Numbered from the stretch's first letter, positions 34,699-48,597 are shown. The stretch: DNA of 64,000 nucleotides from Saccharopolyspora galaxeae (GCF_016526145.1 NZ_JADDUE010000002.1:654681-718680), one strand, 5' to 3'. Numbers and translations: made by a program. Notes: generated by a model not told the origin, from the letters alone.

Positions 34699-35907
34699 AT
34701 GCTGATCAGCCTGGACCGGGTGCGCGCGGCCGCCGAGGAGCTCGAAGGCGTCATCCGCCGCACGCCGTTGGAGCATTCCCGCGTGCTCGCCGAGCAGGTC
34801 GGCGGCGAAGTCTTCCTGAAGTGCGAGAACCTGCAGCGCACCGGGTCGTTCAAGCTGCGCGGCGGATACGTGCGGTTGCAGGAGTTGACCGAGCGGCAGC
34901 GCGCGGCCGGTGTCGTGGCCGCCAGCGCGGGCAACCACGCCCAGGGCGTGGCGCTGGCCGCGTCGTTGCTGGGCATTCGCTCCACGGTGTTCATGCCGGA
35001 ACGCGCCACCCTGCCGAAGCTCGCGGCGACGCAGTCCTACGGCGCGACCGTGCGGGCGGAGGGCGGAGTGCTGTCCGAGACGCTCGCGCTCGCCACGCAA
35101 TACGCCGACAGCACCGGCGCCGAGTTCATCCACCCCTTCAACCACCCCGCGGTGCTGGCCGGGCAGGGCACGGTCGGGCTGGAGATCCTGGACCAGTTGC
35201 CGCAGGTCGGCACGATCCTGGTGCCGACCGGTGGCGGCGGTCTGCTCGGCGGGGTGGCCGCCGCGGTGAAGGCCCTGCGTCCGGAGGTCCGGGTGATCGG
35301 GGTGCAGGCGGAGCAGGCCGCGGCCTGGCCGGGTTCGCTGGCCGCCGGGCATCCGGTGCGGGTCACCGACACGCGCACGATGGCCGACGGCATCGCGGTC
35401 GCCGAGCCGGGCGCGGTGACCTTCGAGCACGTGTCGGCGTTCGCCGACGAGGTCATCACGGTCAGCGAGCAGTCCTTGTCCCGGGCGCTGCTGCTGTGCC
35501 TGGAGCGGATGAAGCTGGTCGCCGAGCCTGCCGGGGTGGCCGCGGTGGCCGGGCTGCTGGAGCGTCCGGACCTGGTCGTCCCGCCTGCGGTGCCGGTCCT
35601 TTCCGGCGGCAACATCGACCCGGTGCTGCTGCTGCAGCTCATCCAGCACGGCATGACCTCCGCGGGCCGGTACCTGTCGCTGCGGGTGCGGTTGCCGGAC
35701 CGGCCGGGTTCGCTGGCCGGGCTGGTCGCGCAGCTCGGCGATCTGGCGGCGAACGTGCTGGACATCGAGCATTCGCGGATTTCCGGGGCGCTGGCGCTGG
35801 GCGAGGTCGACGTGGAGGTCAGCTTGGAGACGCGCGGGCCGGAGCACCGCGAGCACGTGGTCTCGGAGCTGTCCAGTGCGGGCTTCACCGTCGTGGCGAA
35901 GCGCTGA
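34699..35907 (+). CDS. ilvA: Threonine ammonia-lyase (threonine deaminase), single-ACT type
   Basis: 402 aa from ATG 34699. PLP Lys in RTGSFKLRGGYVRLQ, ASAGNHAQGVALAA, Gly loop VPTGGGGLLGGV. Residues about 330-402 form one ACT-like regulatory domain (LRVRLPDRPGSLAGLVAQLGDLAANVLDIEHSR). It deaminates threonine to 2-oxobutanoate. The single ACT domain and about 400-aa length match the short actinobacterial/catabolic class rather than the 500-aa enteric biosynthetic form. Followed by dispersed palindrome copy B. Confidence 0.92.
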   Translation: MLISLDRVRAAAEELEGVIRRTPLEHSRVLAEQVGGEVFLKCENLQRTGSFKLRGGYVRLQELTERQRAAGVVAASAGNHAQGVALAASLLGIRSTVFMPERATLPKLAATQSYGATVRAEGGVLSETLALATQYADSTGAEFIHPFNHPAVLAGQGTVGLEILDQLPQVGTILVPTGGGGLLGGVAAAVKALRPEVRVIGVQAEQAAAWPGSLAAGHPVRVTDTRTMADGIAVAEPGAVTFEHVSAFADEVITVSEQSLSRALLLCLERMKLVAEPAGVAAVAGLLERPDLVVPPAVPVLSGGNIDPVLLLQLIQHGMTSAGRYLSLRVRLPDRPGSLAGLVAQLGDLAANVLDIEHSRISGALALGEVDVEVSLETRGPEHREHVVSELSSAGFTVVAKR

Positions 35908-35963
35908 GCACTCGGCCCCGGCCGACACGCCCGCGCGCCATCCGGGCCGGTGTGGTCGTGCCG

Positions 35964-36014
35964 GAGTGAGCGGACCGTTCGCCCCGCAAGATCGGTCCAA
36001 CGGTCCGCTCACTC
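35964..36014. repeat. Dispersed 51-bp nested palindrome, copy B
   Basis: Perfect 16-bp arms GAGTGAGCGGACCGTT / AACGGTCCGCTCACTC around a 19-nt core. It lies between the convergent ilvA and hppD stops and so would terminate both. Same 51-bp length as copies C and D. Confidence 0.85.
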
Positions 36015-36081
36015 GGGATCACCGGACGGTTTCGCCGGATGTGCGAGCTTGCCGACACGCCCGCGCGGCGCCCGATCGGAC

Positions 36082-38287
<2,206 letters not shown>

Positions 38288-38776
38288 TCAACCGAGGAAC
38301 GGCTCGGCCTCCACCAGCGTGACCTTCATGGTGCCGCCGTTGGGCAGCTCGTACTCGCGGGTCTCGCCCTGCTTGGCCTCCAGCAGCGCCTGGCCGAGCG
38401 GGGAGCTGGGCGAGTAGACCTCCAGTTCGCCGTGCGCACCCTCCTCGCGGGTGGCCAGCAGGAACTTCTCGGTCTCGTCCTCGCCGTCGAAGCGGACGGT
38501 CAGCACCGAGCCGGGCTTGGCGATGCCGGACTCCGTCGGGACGTCGCCGACCTTGGCGGTGCGCAGCAGTTCCTGCAGCTGGCGGATCCGGGATTCGAGT
38601 TGGCCCTGCTCCTCGCGGGCCGCGTGGTAACCACCGTTCTCCTTGAGGTCGCCTTCCTCCCGGGCCTCGTTGATCTTCGCGGCGATCACCGGGCGGTTGG
38701 CCACGAGCTCGTCCAGCTCACCCTTGAGCCGGTCGTAAGCATCCTGGGTCAGCCAGGTCACCTGGGTATCGCTCAC
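38288..38776 (-). CDS. greA: Transcription elongation factor GreA
   Basis: 162 aa from GTG 38776 (GAGGAG upstream; an adjacent in-frame GTG at 38782 is possible). N-terminal coiled coil with tip acidic residues ([30 protein letters not shown], here [16 protein letters not shown]) inserts into the RNA polymerase secondary channel and stimulates cleavage of backtracked transcripts. C-terminal FKBP-like part ends [18 protein letters not shown]...[16 protein letters not shown]. In tandem with the DUF4307 gene upstream, as in mycobacteria. Confidence 0.94.
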   Translation of the reverse strand: MSDTQVTWLTQDAYDRLKGELDELVANRPVIAAKINEAREEGDLKENGGYHAAREEQGQLESRIRQLQELLRTAKVGDVPTESGIAKPGSVLTVRFDGEDETEKFLLATREEGAHGELEVYSPSSPLGQALLEAKQGETREYELPNGGTMKVTLVEAEPFLG

Positions 38777-38963
38777 GGTCACCACTCCTCGTCGACGGCG
38801 ACCCGCCATCCGCGGGCCGACAACTTCCCGTCCTCAGCGCATTCCGGCTACTGCCAGAACGGAAAAACACGGCCCGCGCGGGGCCGTGCTGCCCTCGAGG
38901 ATAGCACGAATCGGCGCACCGATGGAGTGCATTTAAGCAGTATCCCGCGGTGCGCACGACGCT

Positions 38964-39401
38964 TCACCCAGTTGGCCGCCGGAGGGTGGACAAATATTCG
39001 GGAACGTTGTATGTACAGCCGTACACCTCGCCGGTCATCGGCCGTTCCGAGGTGCGCACCACCGTTTCCTGCCGGACCGTGTCGGTCGCCGGCGGGATGT
39101 AGATCTCTTTGCGGCCGGTCTCCGCGCCGGAAACGCCGAGCGCCCGGATCACGCACTCCGCCGGACGGCGCGGATCGTCGCGCTGCACCTCCGCGGTGAC
39201 GTGTACCGAACTGTCGTCGAGCACCTGGAACGCGGCCTGTTTGCCCTGGATGGGCGGGCTGCCGAGGTTCGTGTAGGCGAGCACGGAGGCACCGATCAGC
39301 ACCAGTGCGGTCAACGCGCCGAGCGCCCATCGGACCCGCGGCCGGTCCGGCCTGCGCTCGCGCGAGCCGTACCGCCCTTCCGGGACCTGCTGGCTGCTCA
39401 C
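38964..39401 (-). CDS. DUF4307 membrane-anchored protein
   Basis: 145 aa from GTG 39401 with GGAAGG upstream. One transmembrane helix ([23 protein letters not shown]) after a basic N-terminus ([15 protein letters not shown]), then an extracytoplasmic beta-rich domain with two Cys ([22 protein letters not shown]). Matches DUF4307 proteins encoded between greA and mca in mycobacteria (Rv1081c position). Function unknown. Divergent from mca with a 187-bp gap. Confidence 0.88.
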   Translation of the reverse strand: MSSQQVPEGRYGSRERRPDRPRVRWALGALTALVLIGASVLAYTNLGSPPIQGKQAAFQVLDDSSVHVTAEVQRDDPRRPAECVIRALGVSGAETGRKEIYIPPATDTVRQETVVRTSERPMTGEVYGCTYNVPEYLSTLRRPTG

Positions 39402-39588
39402 CGTCGCCGCCTTCCTGTTCCGTGCTCCCAACGGGGGTGCCCGGTCCGGGCGATGCCTCCCCGGCCGCCCAGGGTTTTCGGCGCATTGGGAACAATGGGT
39501 GTCGGCACCCTCGTTGAGTATCCCCGGGGTGTCCGGCCGGCGGTCAGCGGGTCCGGTGCGACTGGGAGCAGGAAGGAACAGCCTGGCG

Positions 39589-40473
39589 ATGGCCGAGAAG
39601 CTGCGTCTGATGACGGTGCACGCGCACCCGGACGATGAGTCCAGCAAGGGAGCGGCGACCACCGCGCGTTATGCCGCCGAGGGGCACGACGTGATGGTCG
39701 TCACGTGCACCGGGGGTGAGGCGGGCAGCATCCTGAACCCGGCCATGGAGCGCCCGGAGGTGCTCGCGAACATGCCGGAGATCCGCCGCACCGAAATGGC
39801 CCGCGCCGCGGAGATCCTCGGCGTCCGGCACCACTGGCTCGGCTACGTCGACTCCGGCCTCCCGGAGGGCGACCCGCTGCCGCCGCTGCCGGAGGGCTGC
39901 TTCGCCACGATCGACCAGGTCGGCCCGGTCGCCGACCTGGTGCGCGTCATCCGCGAGTTCCAGCCGCACGTGCTGATCACCTACGACGAGAGCGGCGGCT
40001 ACCCGCACCCGGACCACATCCGCTGCCACGAGGTCTCGATGACCGCGTTCGACGAGGCGGCCGACCCCGACCTGCACCCGGCGGCGGGCGAGCCGTGGCA
40101 GCCGCTGAAGCTGTACTACTCGCACGGCTTCTCCCGGAAGAAGATGCAGCTGTTCCACGACGCGCTGCTGGAGCGCGGTGTCGAATCGCCCTACGGCGAG
40201 TGGCTGGCCAGGTGGGACGAGCGGGACCGGCCCGACCCGGACGAGCGGGTCACGACCCGGGTGGAGTGCGGGGCATACTTCGAGCAGCGGGACGACGCGC
40301 TGCGCGCGCACGCCACCCAGATCGATCCGGACAGCCGCTGGTTCGCCGTCCCGCCGGACATCCAGCGGGCGCTGTGGCCGACCGAGGACTACGAGCTGGT
40401 TCGCTCGCTGGTCGATACGACGTTGCCGGAGGACGACCTGTTCTCCGGCGTGCGGGAGAAGGTGTCGGCATGA
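39589..40473 (+). CDS. mca: Mycothiol S-conjugate amidase
   Basis: 294 aa from ATG 39589. LmbE-like zinc hydrolase: Zn ligands in [12 protein letters not shown] and the later His of [12 protein letters not shown]. Mca cleaves mycothiol conjugates of electrophiles and antibiotics to a mercapturic acid and GlcN-inositol, allowing export of toxins. It is distinguished from the paralogue MshB by gene context and by the C-terminal region ([24 protein letters not shown]). Its presence shows that the organism makes mycothiol. Confidence 0.92.
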   Translation: MAEKLRLMTVHAHPDDESSKGAATTARYAAEGHDVMVVTCTGGEAGSILNPAMERPEVLANMPEIRRTEMARAAEILGVRHHWLGYVDSGLPEGDPLPPLPEGCFATIDQVGPVADLVRVIREFQPHVLITYDESGGYPHPDHIRCHEVSMTAFDEAADPDLHPAAGEPWQPLKLYYSHGFSRKKMQLFHDALLERGVESPYGEWLARWDERDRPDPDERVTTRVECGAYFEQRDDALRAHATQIDPDSRWFAVPPDIQRALWPTEDYELVRSLVDTTLPEDDLFSGVREKVSA

Positions 40474-40862
40474 ACGAGGCGCTGACCTTCGTGGTCGCGC
40501 AGGCTCCACCACCGCCGCAGGATCCGGGTGGGCAAGGGGAGGACTTCGGCAAGTCCTCCCCGGTCGGCCTGCTGCTGCTGATCCTGTTCGGCATCGCGGT
40601 GGCGTTCCTGATCCGCTCGATGAGCAAGCACTTGAAGAAGCTGCCGTCGAACTTCAGCGAGGAGCGGGCCGCGGCCGCCACCCCTGCCCGGGTCCGCCGG
40701 GCCGAAGCGCGGGCCGCCGCCAAGGCCGGCGAGGGTGAAACCGCCGCGCAGGAATCGGAGGCGCCTGATGCCGCGGCGCCGGAGGATGCTGCGGAGCCGA
40801 AGGACGGTGCGGCGCCGAAGGACTCGGAGGCGAGCTCCGACGGCGGCGCAGCGACCCGCTAG
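40470..40862 (+). CDS. Small single-pass membrane protein (Rv1083-like position)
   Basis: 130 aa; ATG overlaps the mca stop (ATGA), so the two are coupled. An N-terminal Pro-rich head, one transmembrane helix ([17 protein letters not shown]), a basic juxtamembrane segment ([14 protein letters not shown]) and a low-complexity Ala/Glu/Pro tail. Nothing catalytic is visible. Coupling suggests that it helps Mca function or membrane localisation; this is inference. Confidence 0.8.
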   Translation: MNEALTFVVAQAPPPPQDPGGQGEDFGKSSPVGLLLLILFGIAVAFLIRSMSKHLKKLPSNFSEERAAAATPARVRRAEARAAAKAGEGETAAQESEAPDAAAPEDAAEPKDGAAPKDSEASSDGGAATR

Positions 40863-40882
40863 CGGCCCGAGCTCCACCGGCA

Positions 40883-41917
40883 TCAACGCTGCGGCAGCAC
40901 CACGGACTTCACCGCCTTCGGGTCGGTCGCGCCCGCGGTGAGCGCCGCGGGCACCTCGGCGAGCCCGAAGTGGTGCGTGACCAGCCGGTCCAGGTCCACT
41001 TCCCGGTTCGACGCCAGCGCGATGGCGGTGGGCCAGGTGTTGGCGTAGCGGAACGTGCCGGTCAGCTCGATCTCGAAGTTCTGCACGTGCGCCAGCGGCA
41101 GCGCCAGCTGCTCGCCGCCCATGCCGACCAGCACCACCCGCCCGGCGCGGCCGACCGCGCGGATCGCCTCGGAGGCCGCCGCGGGCACGCCGGAGCACTC
41201 CAGCAACACGTCCGGTTCGTAGCCCGCGTCGCCCAGCGGCGTCTCCGCGACGTTGATCGTCGAGGTCGCGGCCAGCTCGGCGGCCAGTTGCAGGCGGTGC
41301 GCGCCGACGTCGGTGACCACGACCTCGCTCGCGCCGAACGCGCGGGCGGTCTGCGCGGCGACCAGCCCGATCGGGCCGGAACCGGTGATCAGCACTCGCG
41401 AACCGGGTCCGACGTGGCCTTTCCGGCACGCCCACACGCCCACCGAGAGCGGTTCGATCAAGCCGGTCGCGTCGTCGGAGAGCGACTCCGGCGCACGGTG
41501 CGCGAACTGCTCGTGCACGGTGACGTACTCGCAGAACGCTCCATCGATGGGCGGTGTCGCGAAGAACTTCATGTCCGGGCACAGGTTGTACCGGCCCGCG
41601 CGGCACTGCGCGCACACGAAGCACGGCTGTCCGGGCTCGATGGACACCCGATCACCCGGCGCGTGCAGCTGCGCGGCCGCGCCGGTGGCGACCACGACTC
41701 CGCCTGACTCGTGCCCCAGGACGAGCGGATCGCGCACCACGAACGTCCCGATGCGGCCTTGCTCGTAGTAGTGCGTGTCCGAGCCGCAGGTGCCCACTGC
41801 CTCCACCCGCACCAGCACCTCGTGCGGCCCGGGCGCCGGAACGGGCCGTTCCTGCACCTCGACGTCTTGGATGTCGCGCAGCACGGAAGCGCGCATGGTG
41901 TCCGGGATCTGCGGCAT
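40883..41917 (-). CDS. Zinc-dependent medium-chain dehydrogenase (sorbitol/xylitol dehydrogenase-like)
   Basis: 344 aa from ATG 41917 (GAGGAGG upstream). Catalytic zinc ligands: Cys in [11 protein letters not shown], His-Glu in LGHESGGVV; structural zinc cysteines in [15 protein letters not shown]. Rossmann motif [19 protein letters not shown]. The [10 protein letters not shown] segment resembles polyol dehydrogenases. It oxidises a polyol or secondary alcohol with NAD. The gene interrupts the otherwise mycobacteria-like order between the mca pair and the YyaL-like gene. Confidence 0.9.
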   Translation of the reverse strand: MPQIPDTMRASVLRDIQDVEVQERPVPAPGPHEVLVRVEAVGTCGSDTHYYEQGRIGTFVVRDPLVLGHESGGVVVATGAAAQLHAPGDRVSIEPGQPCFVCAQCRAGRYNLCPDMKFFATPPIDGAFCEYVTVHEQFAHRAPESLSDDATGLIEPLSVGVWACRKGHVGPGSRVLITGSGPIGLVAAQTARAFGASEVVVTDVGAHRLQLAAELAATSTINVAETPLGDAGYEPDVLLECSGVPAAASEAIRAVGRAGRVVLVGMGGEQLALPLAHVQNFEIELTGTFRYANTWPTAIALASNREVDLDRLVTHHFGLAEVPAALTAGATDPKAVKSVVLPQR

Positions 41918-42029
41918 CGGGCCTCCTCGTCGTCTCACCCCACCGTCGCAGCAAGGATGCCGCGCCCGCGGCAGGGGCGGGAACCCGCCACGGGTGCACC
42001 TGATCATCGCGAGTGGGACGCTGGCGGAC

Positions 42030-44048
<2,019 letters not shown>

Positions 44049-44049
44049 A

Positions 44050-44066
44050 CTCGCCTGCGCGGCGAG
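44050..44066. terminator. Short hairpin in a 19-bp convergent gap
   Basis: CTCGCC-TGCGC-GGCGAG, a 6-bp stem that fills the whole gap between the YyaL-like and hemolysin III stops. Modest stability; terminator role tentative. Confidence 0.4.
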
Positions 44067-44067
44067 A

Positions 44068-44745
44068 TCAGGCGTACAGCGCGAGCCAGATCGACACGTG
44101 GTGGCAGATCGCCGCCGCGGACACCGCGGAGTGGAAGAACTCGTGGTACCCGAAGGTCTTCGGCCACGGGTCGGGCCACCGGGTCGCGTAACCGACCGCG
44201 CCCAAGGTGTAGAGCACGCCACCGACGATCAGCAGCACGAACGCCGCAACGCCCGCGTTCGACAGCAGCTCCGGCAGCACGAACAGCGCCACCCAGCCCA
44301 ACGCCACGTACACCGGCACGCCTACCCAGCGCGGACCGTTCGGCCAGGCGAGCTTGAGCACCACCCCGCCGAGCGCACCGCCCCACACCACGGCGAGCAC
44401 GACGGCACCGGTCTTGGGCTGCATCGCCAGCATCGCGAACGGCGTGTACGTGCCCGCGATGAACAGGAAGATCATCGAGTGGTCCAGCCTGCGCATCCAG
44501 GTGCGCGCGCCCACCGTGCGCCACGTCTTGCGGTGGTAGAGCGCGCTCACCCCGAACAGGCCGAGCACTGTTGCCACGTAGACCGAGGCGCCCAGCGCCG
44601 CGGCGGCGGAGACGGTGGCGGCGGCCAACGCGATCAGCGTCGCGCCCGCGGCGACCGCGACCACCAGGGACCAGAAGTGGATCCAGCCGCGCATCCTGGG
44701 TTTGACGAACGCGGCGGGGCGGCGGGCGGACACAGCGCTACTCAC
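44068..44745 (-). CDS. Hemolysin III / adiponectin-receptor-like (TrhA) membrane protein
   Basis: 225 aa from GTG 44745 (weak Shine-Dalgarno; later start possible). Seven hydrophobic helices with the PAQR/HlyIII motif set: MRGWIHFWSLVVAVAAGA, VSALYHRKTW, RRLDHSMIFLFIAGTYTPFAML, and WQ/H near the end (YHEFFHSAVSAAAICHHVS). The conserved His, Asp and His residues would bind zinc. Family members affect membrane energetics and fluidity; true haemolysis is doubtful. Confidence 0.9.
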   Translation of the reverse strand: MSSAVSARRPAAFVKPRMRGWIHFWSLVVAVAAGATLIALAAATVSAAAALGASVYVATVLGLFGVSALYHRKTWRTVGARTWMRRLDHSMIFLFIAGTYTPFAMLAMQPKTGAVVLAVVWGGALGGVVLKLAWPNGPRWVGVPVYVALGWVALFVLPELLSNAGVAAFVLLIVGGVLYTLGAVGYATRWPDPWPKTFGYHEFFHSAVSAAAICHHVSIWLALYA

Positions 44746-44897
44746 AGCACGGAGGTTACGGCACCGTAGGTTCGATGTGCCGCGCCTCGGTGGTGACCTC
44801 CGTTGCACTCGCGATCCGTTCGCGGCGCGACGGCGGGTCGTTCGCAGACGGAGGGACCACCCGGGTGGCCGAGAGCACCCGCGTAGTCTCAGGGAGC

Positions 44898-45674
44898 GTG
44901 GCGCTCAAGGTTCGTCTGCGGGAACTCATCTATGACGTTTACGAGTGGCGGTTGCGCCGCCAGCTCACCGGCGCGCGGGCACCCCGGCACGTAGGCGTGA
45001 TCCTGGACGGCAACCGTCGCTGGGCGCGCGAGGCCGGGCTGGACATCGCGCACGGGCACCGCGCGGGCGCGCGCAAGATCAGCGAACTGCTCGGCTGGTG
45101 CCAGGAGGCCAAGGTCGAGGTCGTCACGCTGTGGCTGCTGTCCACCGACAACCTGGGGCGGACGAGCGCGGAGCTGGACGCCCTGCTGGAGATCATCAGC
45201 GGGGTCGTGGACGAACTCACCGACCCGGACAGCCCGTGGCGGGTGCGGATCGTCGGCGCCCTGGACCTGCTGCCCACCGAGACGGCCGCGCGGCTCTCGG
45301 CGGCGGCACTGCGCACCGAGGGGCGCAGCGGGATGCAGGTCAACGTCGCGGTCGGCTACGGCGGGCGGCAGGAGATCACCGAAGCGGTGCGCAAGCTGCT
45401 GCTGCAGCACGCCGAGGCCGGCACGTCGATCGAGGAACTGGCCGAGTTCCTCAACGTCGACCACATCTCCGAGCACCTCTACACCTCCGGCCAGCCGGAC
45501 CCGGACCTGCTGATCCGCACGTCCGGTGAGCAGCGGTTGTCCGGGTTCATGCTGTGGCAGTCGGCGCACTCGGAGTTCTGGTTCTGCGAGGCGTACTGGC
45601 CGGCGTTCCGCCGGGTCGACTTCTTGCGCGCGCTGCGCGAGTACTCGGCGCGGCACCGGCGCTACGGCGGCTGA
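44898..45674 (+). CDS. Short-chain Z-isoprenyl diphosphate synthase (UppS family)
   Basis: 258 aa from GTG 44898. cis-prenyltransferase motifs: catalytic Asp in VGVILDGNRRWAREAGL, HGHRAGARKISELLGW, TLWLLSTDNLGR, and LLIRTSGEQRLSGFMLWQSAHSEFWF. Context next to hemolysin III matches mycobacterial Rv1086, the (2Z,6E)-farnesyl diphosphate synthase that starts decaprenyl phosphate synthesis. Chain length cannot be read from sequence by eye. Supplies lipid carrier for envelope polymers; ispH at 62.5 kb feeds the same route. Confidence 0.9.
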   Translation: MALKVRLRELIYDVYEWRLRRQLTGARAPRHVGVILDGNRRWAREAGLDIAHGHRAGARKISELLGWCQEAKVEVVTLWLLSTDNLGRTSAELDALLEIISGVVDELTDPDSPWRVRIVGALDLLPTETAARLSAAALRTEGRSGMQVNVAVGYGGRQEITEAVRKLLLQHAEAGTSIEELAEFLNVDHISEHLYTSGQPDPDLLIRTSGEQRLSGFMLWQSAHSEFWFCEAYWPAFRRVDFLRALREYSARHRRYGG

Positions 45675-45724
45675 TTTCGCGGCCCGGACTCGCCGGGCTC
45701 GTGCTGGAGGCCCCTGAACATGCT

Positions 45725-45755
45725 GGAGGGCCAGGCCCAACGGACCTGGCCCTCC
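45725..45755. terminator. Hairpin between convergent prenyl synthase and small secreted protein
   Basis: 11-bp perfect stem GGAGGGCCAGG / CCTGGCCCTCC with a 9-nt loop in the 110-bp convergent gap. Probably bidirectional. Confidence 0.75.
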
Positions 45756-45784
45756 GCGCACATCCACACGAGCGCCTACGTGTG

Positions 45785-46033
45785 TCAGCCCTCGACCGAC
45801 GGGTGGTCGGTCAGCGGCGCGTTCACGCAGTTGCTGGACTGCGGGGACAGCACCGGCACGACCGCACCCAGCACCGCGGCGTTGCTGCCGCACGCCTGGA
45901 TCGGCGCAACGCTGGCGTTGTTGTCGTTGAGCAGGTTCACGCCGTCGTTGTCGGCGGTGTCGGCGTTCGCCATCGGGGCCAGCGCCATCAGACCGGCCGC
46001 CGCGCCTGCGAGAACCACAGCCTTCTTCAGCAT
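45785..46033 (-). CDS. Small secreted chaplin/rodlin-like protein, copy 1
   Basis: 82 aa. Signal peptide MLKKAVVLAGAAAGLMALAPMANA with A-N-A cleavage, leaving a mature chain of about 57 residues: Asn/Asp-rich start (GVNLLNDNNASV), ACGSN, hydrophobic AVLGAVVPVLSP, then a second Cys in SNCVNAP. Cys-x20-Cys with Asn-rich flanks recalls chaplins (C-x17-C) and the SPQxxxC of rodlins, which coat aerial hyphae of Streptomyces. This resemblance is by eye only. Paralogue of the gene at 46349. Confidence 0.75.
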   Translation of the reverse strand: MLKKAVVLAGAAAGLMALAPMANADTADNDGVNLLNDNNASVAPIQACGSNAAVLGAVVPVLSPQSSNCVNAPLTDHPSVEG

Positions 46034-46348
46034 TCTGTTACTCCATTCACTTGCTTACTTGCCGCGGGAAAACCCCGGTCCGCCGAATTACGGTTCGGCT
46101 TACGTGGCGGACCCCGATGTGCTTCGACGGGGAAATCCCAGCTCATCGGTTCGGGGCGGGGGAGGAAAAACACCGGCGGTAGTGCTTGCGTACATCTCCG
46201 GCGCTTGCCGGGTCCGCCGGTGCGAAAACCTCGAATCAACACGGGCTGATCGTCCGAAGGTGACCGACCGGGAGAACCGGGAATGCTTTCCCGGTCGGGC
46301 AGTGGGCATCCGGACGCTTCGCGCGGTGACCGAGGTCGCCGGGGTCGC
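46034..46348. other. 315-bp spacer between tandem small secreted genes
   Basis: Leader of copy 1 and 3' region of copy 2. Contains the hairpin 46264-46298 and no coding-like frame. Confidence 0.55.
46264..46298 (-). terminator. Hairpin after small secreted protein copy 2
   Basis: 10-bp stem CCGACCGGGA / TCCCGGTCGG with a 15-nt loop, 51 bp past the stop on the minus strand. It would separate transcription of the two tandem copies. Confidence 0.6.
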
Positions 46349-46597
46349 TCAGCCTTCCGCCGACGGGTGGTCGGTGAGCGGCGCGTTCACGCACTGGCTG
46401 GGCTGCGGCGACAGGATCGGCACAACCGCCCCGGCCACGGCGGCGTTGGTGCCGCACGCCTGGACCGGCAGCACGCTCACGTTGTTGCCGTTGAGCAGGT
46501 TGACGCCGTCGTTGTCGGCGCTGTCGGCGTTGGCCATGGGGGCCAGCGCCATCAGACCGGCCGCCGCACCGGCGACGACCACAGCCTTCTTCAGCAC
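46349..46597 (-). CDS. Small secreted chaplin/rodlin-like protein, copy 2
   Basis: 82 aa from GTG 46597 (AAGGAG upstream); the same length as copy 1. Signal peptide region is almost identical (LKKAVVVAGAAAGLMALAP), and the mature part differs mainly by NGNNVSVLPVQACGTN versus NDNNASVAPIQACGSN. Both Cys and the C-terminal CVNAPLTDHPS are kept. Strong similarity between copies points to a duplication; separate leaders and hairpins suggest separate expression. Confidence 0.75.
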   Translation of the reverse strand: MLKKAVVVAGAAAGLMALAPMANADSADNDGVNLLNGNNVSVLPVQACGTNAAVAGAVVPILSPQPSQCVNAPLTDHPSAEG

Positions 46598-46868
46598 TTG
46601 GATGCTCCTTGTAGTTCGGGACGTGGCTAGTGCGTTTCCCCGAAGTCCGGAAGTTCTTTCGGGGGAGCACCTGGCGGAAAACTTAACCAATCCCGAAGGC
46701 GGATGCCCAGCCGGTTAACACCATCGTGTATCTAATCGACTCAGCCCTAAAGGTGAGACCGTTTCGCATGTTCCGAACATGTTTCGGGAAATGCGAGCCA
46801 ATACCATTCGCTGATCGCCCGCGCGAACTCGGGTTCCGCCCGATGTCCCCGAGTCGTACTGTCCGGAC

Positions 46869-48095
46869 GTGGACGCCCACCAGGTCGTTAACGAGTACGT
46901 GCTGCTCGGGCTACGCCTCGATCGGCTCGAACCCGGTGCCGTCGAAGCCTTCGCGGGCGATCCGCTGCTGCGCCATCGGGCTGCCCGCGAGGCACCTCCG
47001 GCACCGTCGCGGCTGGTAGCGAGCGTGCAGCGGCTTCGCGCGGCACTGCCCGGCTGCGGCCTTTCCGCGCCGCGCGAGGAGTTCATCACCGCCCAGCTCC
47101 CCGCGCTGGAATGCACCGCGCACCGGCTCGCCGGGCGAGAGCTCCCGCTCGCGGACACCGCCGAGCGCTGCTTCCAGGTGCACCCGCGGCCCGGCGACCC
47201 GGACGACTACCGGCGGGTGCACGCGGAACTCGCCGCGGTGCTGCCGGGCCGCGGAGATCCCGCGATCCGGCTCGCTCGCCTGCGCGCGGCCGAGGCGGTG
47301 CCCGCCGACTCGCTTTCCGCGGCGGTGTCGGCGCTTTCCCGCGCGTTGCGCGCGCAGGCGCGCGCGGAGATCGGGCTGCCCGCCCAGGAGTCCGTGCGCT
47401 TCCGGCTCGTCCGCGATCGTCCCTGGACCGGCTTGCACCGCTACCTCGGCGACTTCCGCTCGCTGGTCGCGGTGAACGCCGATCACGAGCATTGGGCGGG
47501 TCAGCTCCCGTGGCTGGTGGCGCACGAGTCCTACCCCGGGCATCACACCGATCAGTGCCGCAAGGAGAGCGCGTCCGCGCAGCGGCCGGAACTAGCACTG
47601 GCGTTGCGGGACACGCCGCAGAGCGTGATCTCCGAAGGACTCGCCGATCTCGGCCTCCGGATCGCGGTAGGGCCGGGCTGGGGCCGGTGGGCCGCCGAGG
47701 TGCTGGCAGGCGCCGGTGTGGCCATGGACGGTGAGCTGGCGGAGCGGGTGCAGGGGCTGCTGCGGCAGCTGAGCCGGGTCCGCTGGGATGCGGCGCTGCT
47801 GCTGCACGATCGCGGCGCTGATGCGGGCACCGCTGTCCGGCATCTGCGCCGATGGGGGCTGATGTCCGAACGGCGGGCCCGTGCGCTGGTGGAGTTCCTC
47901 GCGGATCGGCGCCGAGCCGTCCGCACCGCCGCCTACGTCGAAGGCGGCCGGCTGGTGGGCTCTTGGCTCGGCGCCTGCCCGGCGCGTGGTGACCGGGTGC
48001 GGCGATTGCTGGACGAGGCGTGGACTCCGCGCGCGCTGGCGCGGGAGCTCGGGTGCCTGCCGCAGGCCGAGGCCGGGTGCTCCGTTCGGCGGTAG
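46869..48095 (+). CDS. DUF885-type putative metallohydrolase
   Basis: 408 aa from GTG 46869. The sequence is largely helical, and the key motif is HESYPGHHTDQC, the HExxPGHH zinc-binding pattern of DUF885 and related carboxypeptidase-like proteins, followed by an acidic partner in VISEGLADLG. No signal peptide. Members of the group are thought to be peptidases. The gene stands alone, with 270 bp before and about 500 bp after it. Confidence 0.8.
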   Translation: MDAHQVVNEYVLLGLRLDRLEPGAVEAFAGDPLLRHRAAREAPPAPSRLVASVQRLRAALPGCGLSAPREEFITAQLPALECTAHRLAGRELPLADTAERCFQVHPRPGDPDDYRRVHAELAAVLPGRGDPAIRLARLRAAEAVPADSLSAAVSALSRALRAQARAEIGLPAQESVRFRLVRDRPWTGLHRYLGDFRSLVAVNADHEHWAGQLPWLVAHESYPGHHTDQCRKESASAQRPELALALRDTPQSVISEGLADLGLRIAVGPGWGRWAAEVLAGAGVAMDGELAERVQGLLRQLSRVRWDAALLLHDRGADAGTAVRHLRRWGLMSERRARALVEFLADRRRAVRTAAYVEGGRLVGSWLGACPARGDRVRRLLDEAWTPRALARELGCLPQAEAGCSVRR

Positions 48096-48382
48096 CCGGC
48101 CGCGATGACCGGTACAGCCGGTCGCTCACTCGATCAGACCAATGTGGACACCGTGTTGATCACCGCACGTGCGTGCTCCCGCGGCGTTCCGGGCGTCGGC
48201 GTTGAACGGCGGGTGAATTCCGGAGAACCCTTGCTCACCAGCGCATTCGTTCGGTGTCCCGGGATTCCGGGGCGAGCGGAAAACCGACAGAACGGGCGCG
48301 GATGTGAAGTCCGGTCGACCATCCGGCGAATCACCTGTGTGGTCGCCTGCCCAGAACCGAACCACGCAGGTAGCGTCCGCAA
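48096..48382. other. Non-coding region upstream of the PhoH locus
   Basis: About 290 bp without coding character in any frame. Just beyond it, GACGGGTC (48385-48392) and GACCCGTC (48404-48411) form an 8-bp inverted repeat that overlaps the beginning of the small ORF. Confidence 0.45.
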
Positions 48383-48595
48383 GTGACGGGTCGACGTGTG
48401 AATGACCCGTCCGGGGAGGCCCTGACCGTGGCTGTTGGCTGGATCGGACGGTATCACCGTCCACCGTGGTCGCTCGGGGCCGGTGCGCGGTCCCTGCGGC
48501 TGCGCCGGACCGCCCGCCGGTCCGGCCAGGCCGGGGCAGGGGCAGGCCCGGCCCGCCGACAAGCGGGTGTGCGCGCCACGCCCGCGAGGGAGTAG
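48383..48595 (+). CDS. Small ORF directly before the PIN-PhoH gene (PhoAT-like position)
   Basis: 70 aa from GTG 48383, or 64 aa from the in-frame GTG at 48398. It ends 2 bp before the PhoH start, so coupling is likely if it is translated. Sequence is basic ([17 protein letters not shown], then Arg-rich) and has only moderate GC3 bias. In mycobacteria a small antitoxin gene, phoAT, lies immediately upstream of phoH2; this ORF has the same position, but I cannot show homology. May be a chance frame. Confidence 0.4.
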   Translation: MTGRRVNDPSGEALTVAVGWIGRYHRPPWSLGAGARSLRLRRTARRSGQAGAGAGPARRQAGVRATPARE

Positions 48596-48597
48596 CC

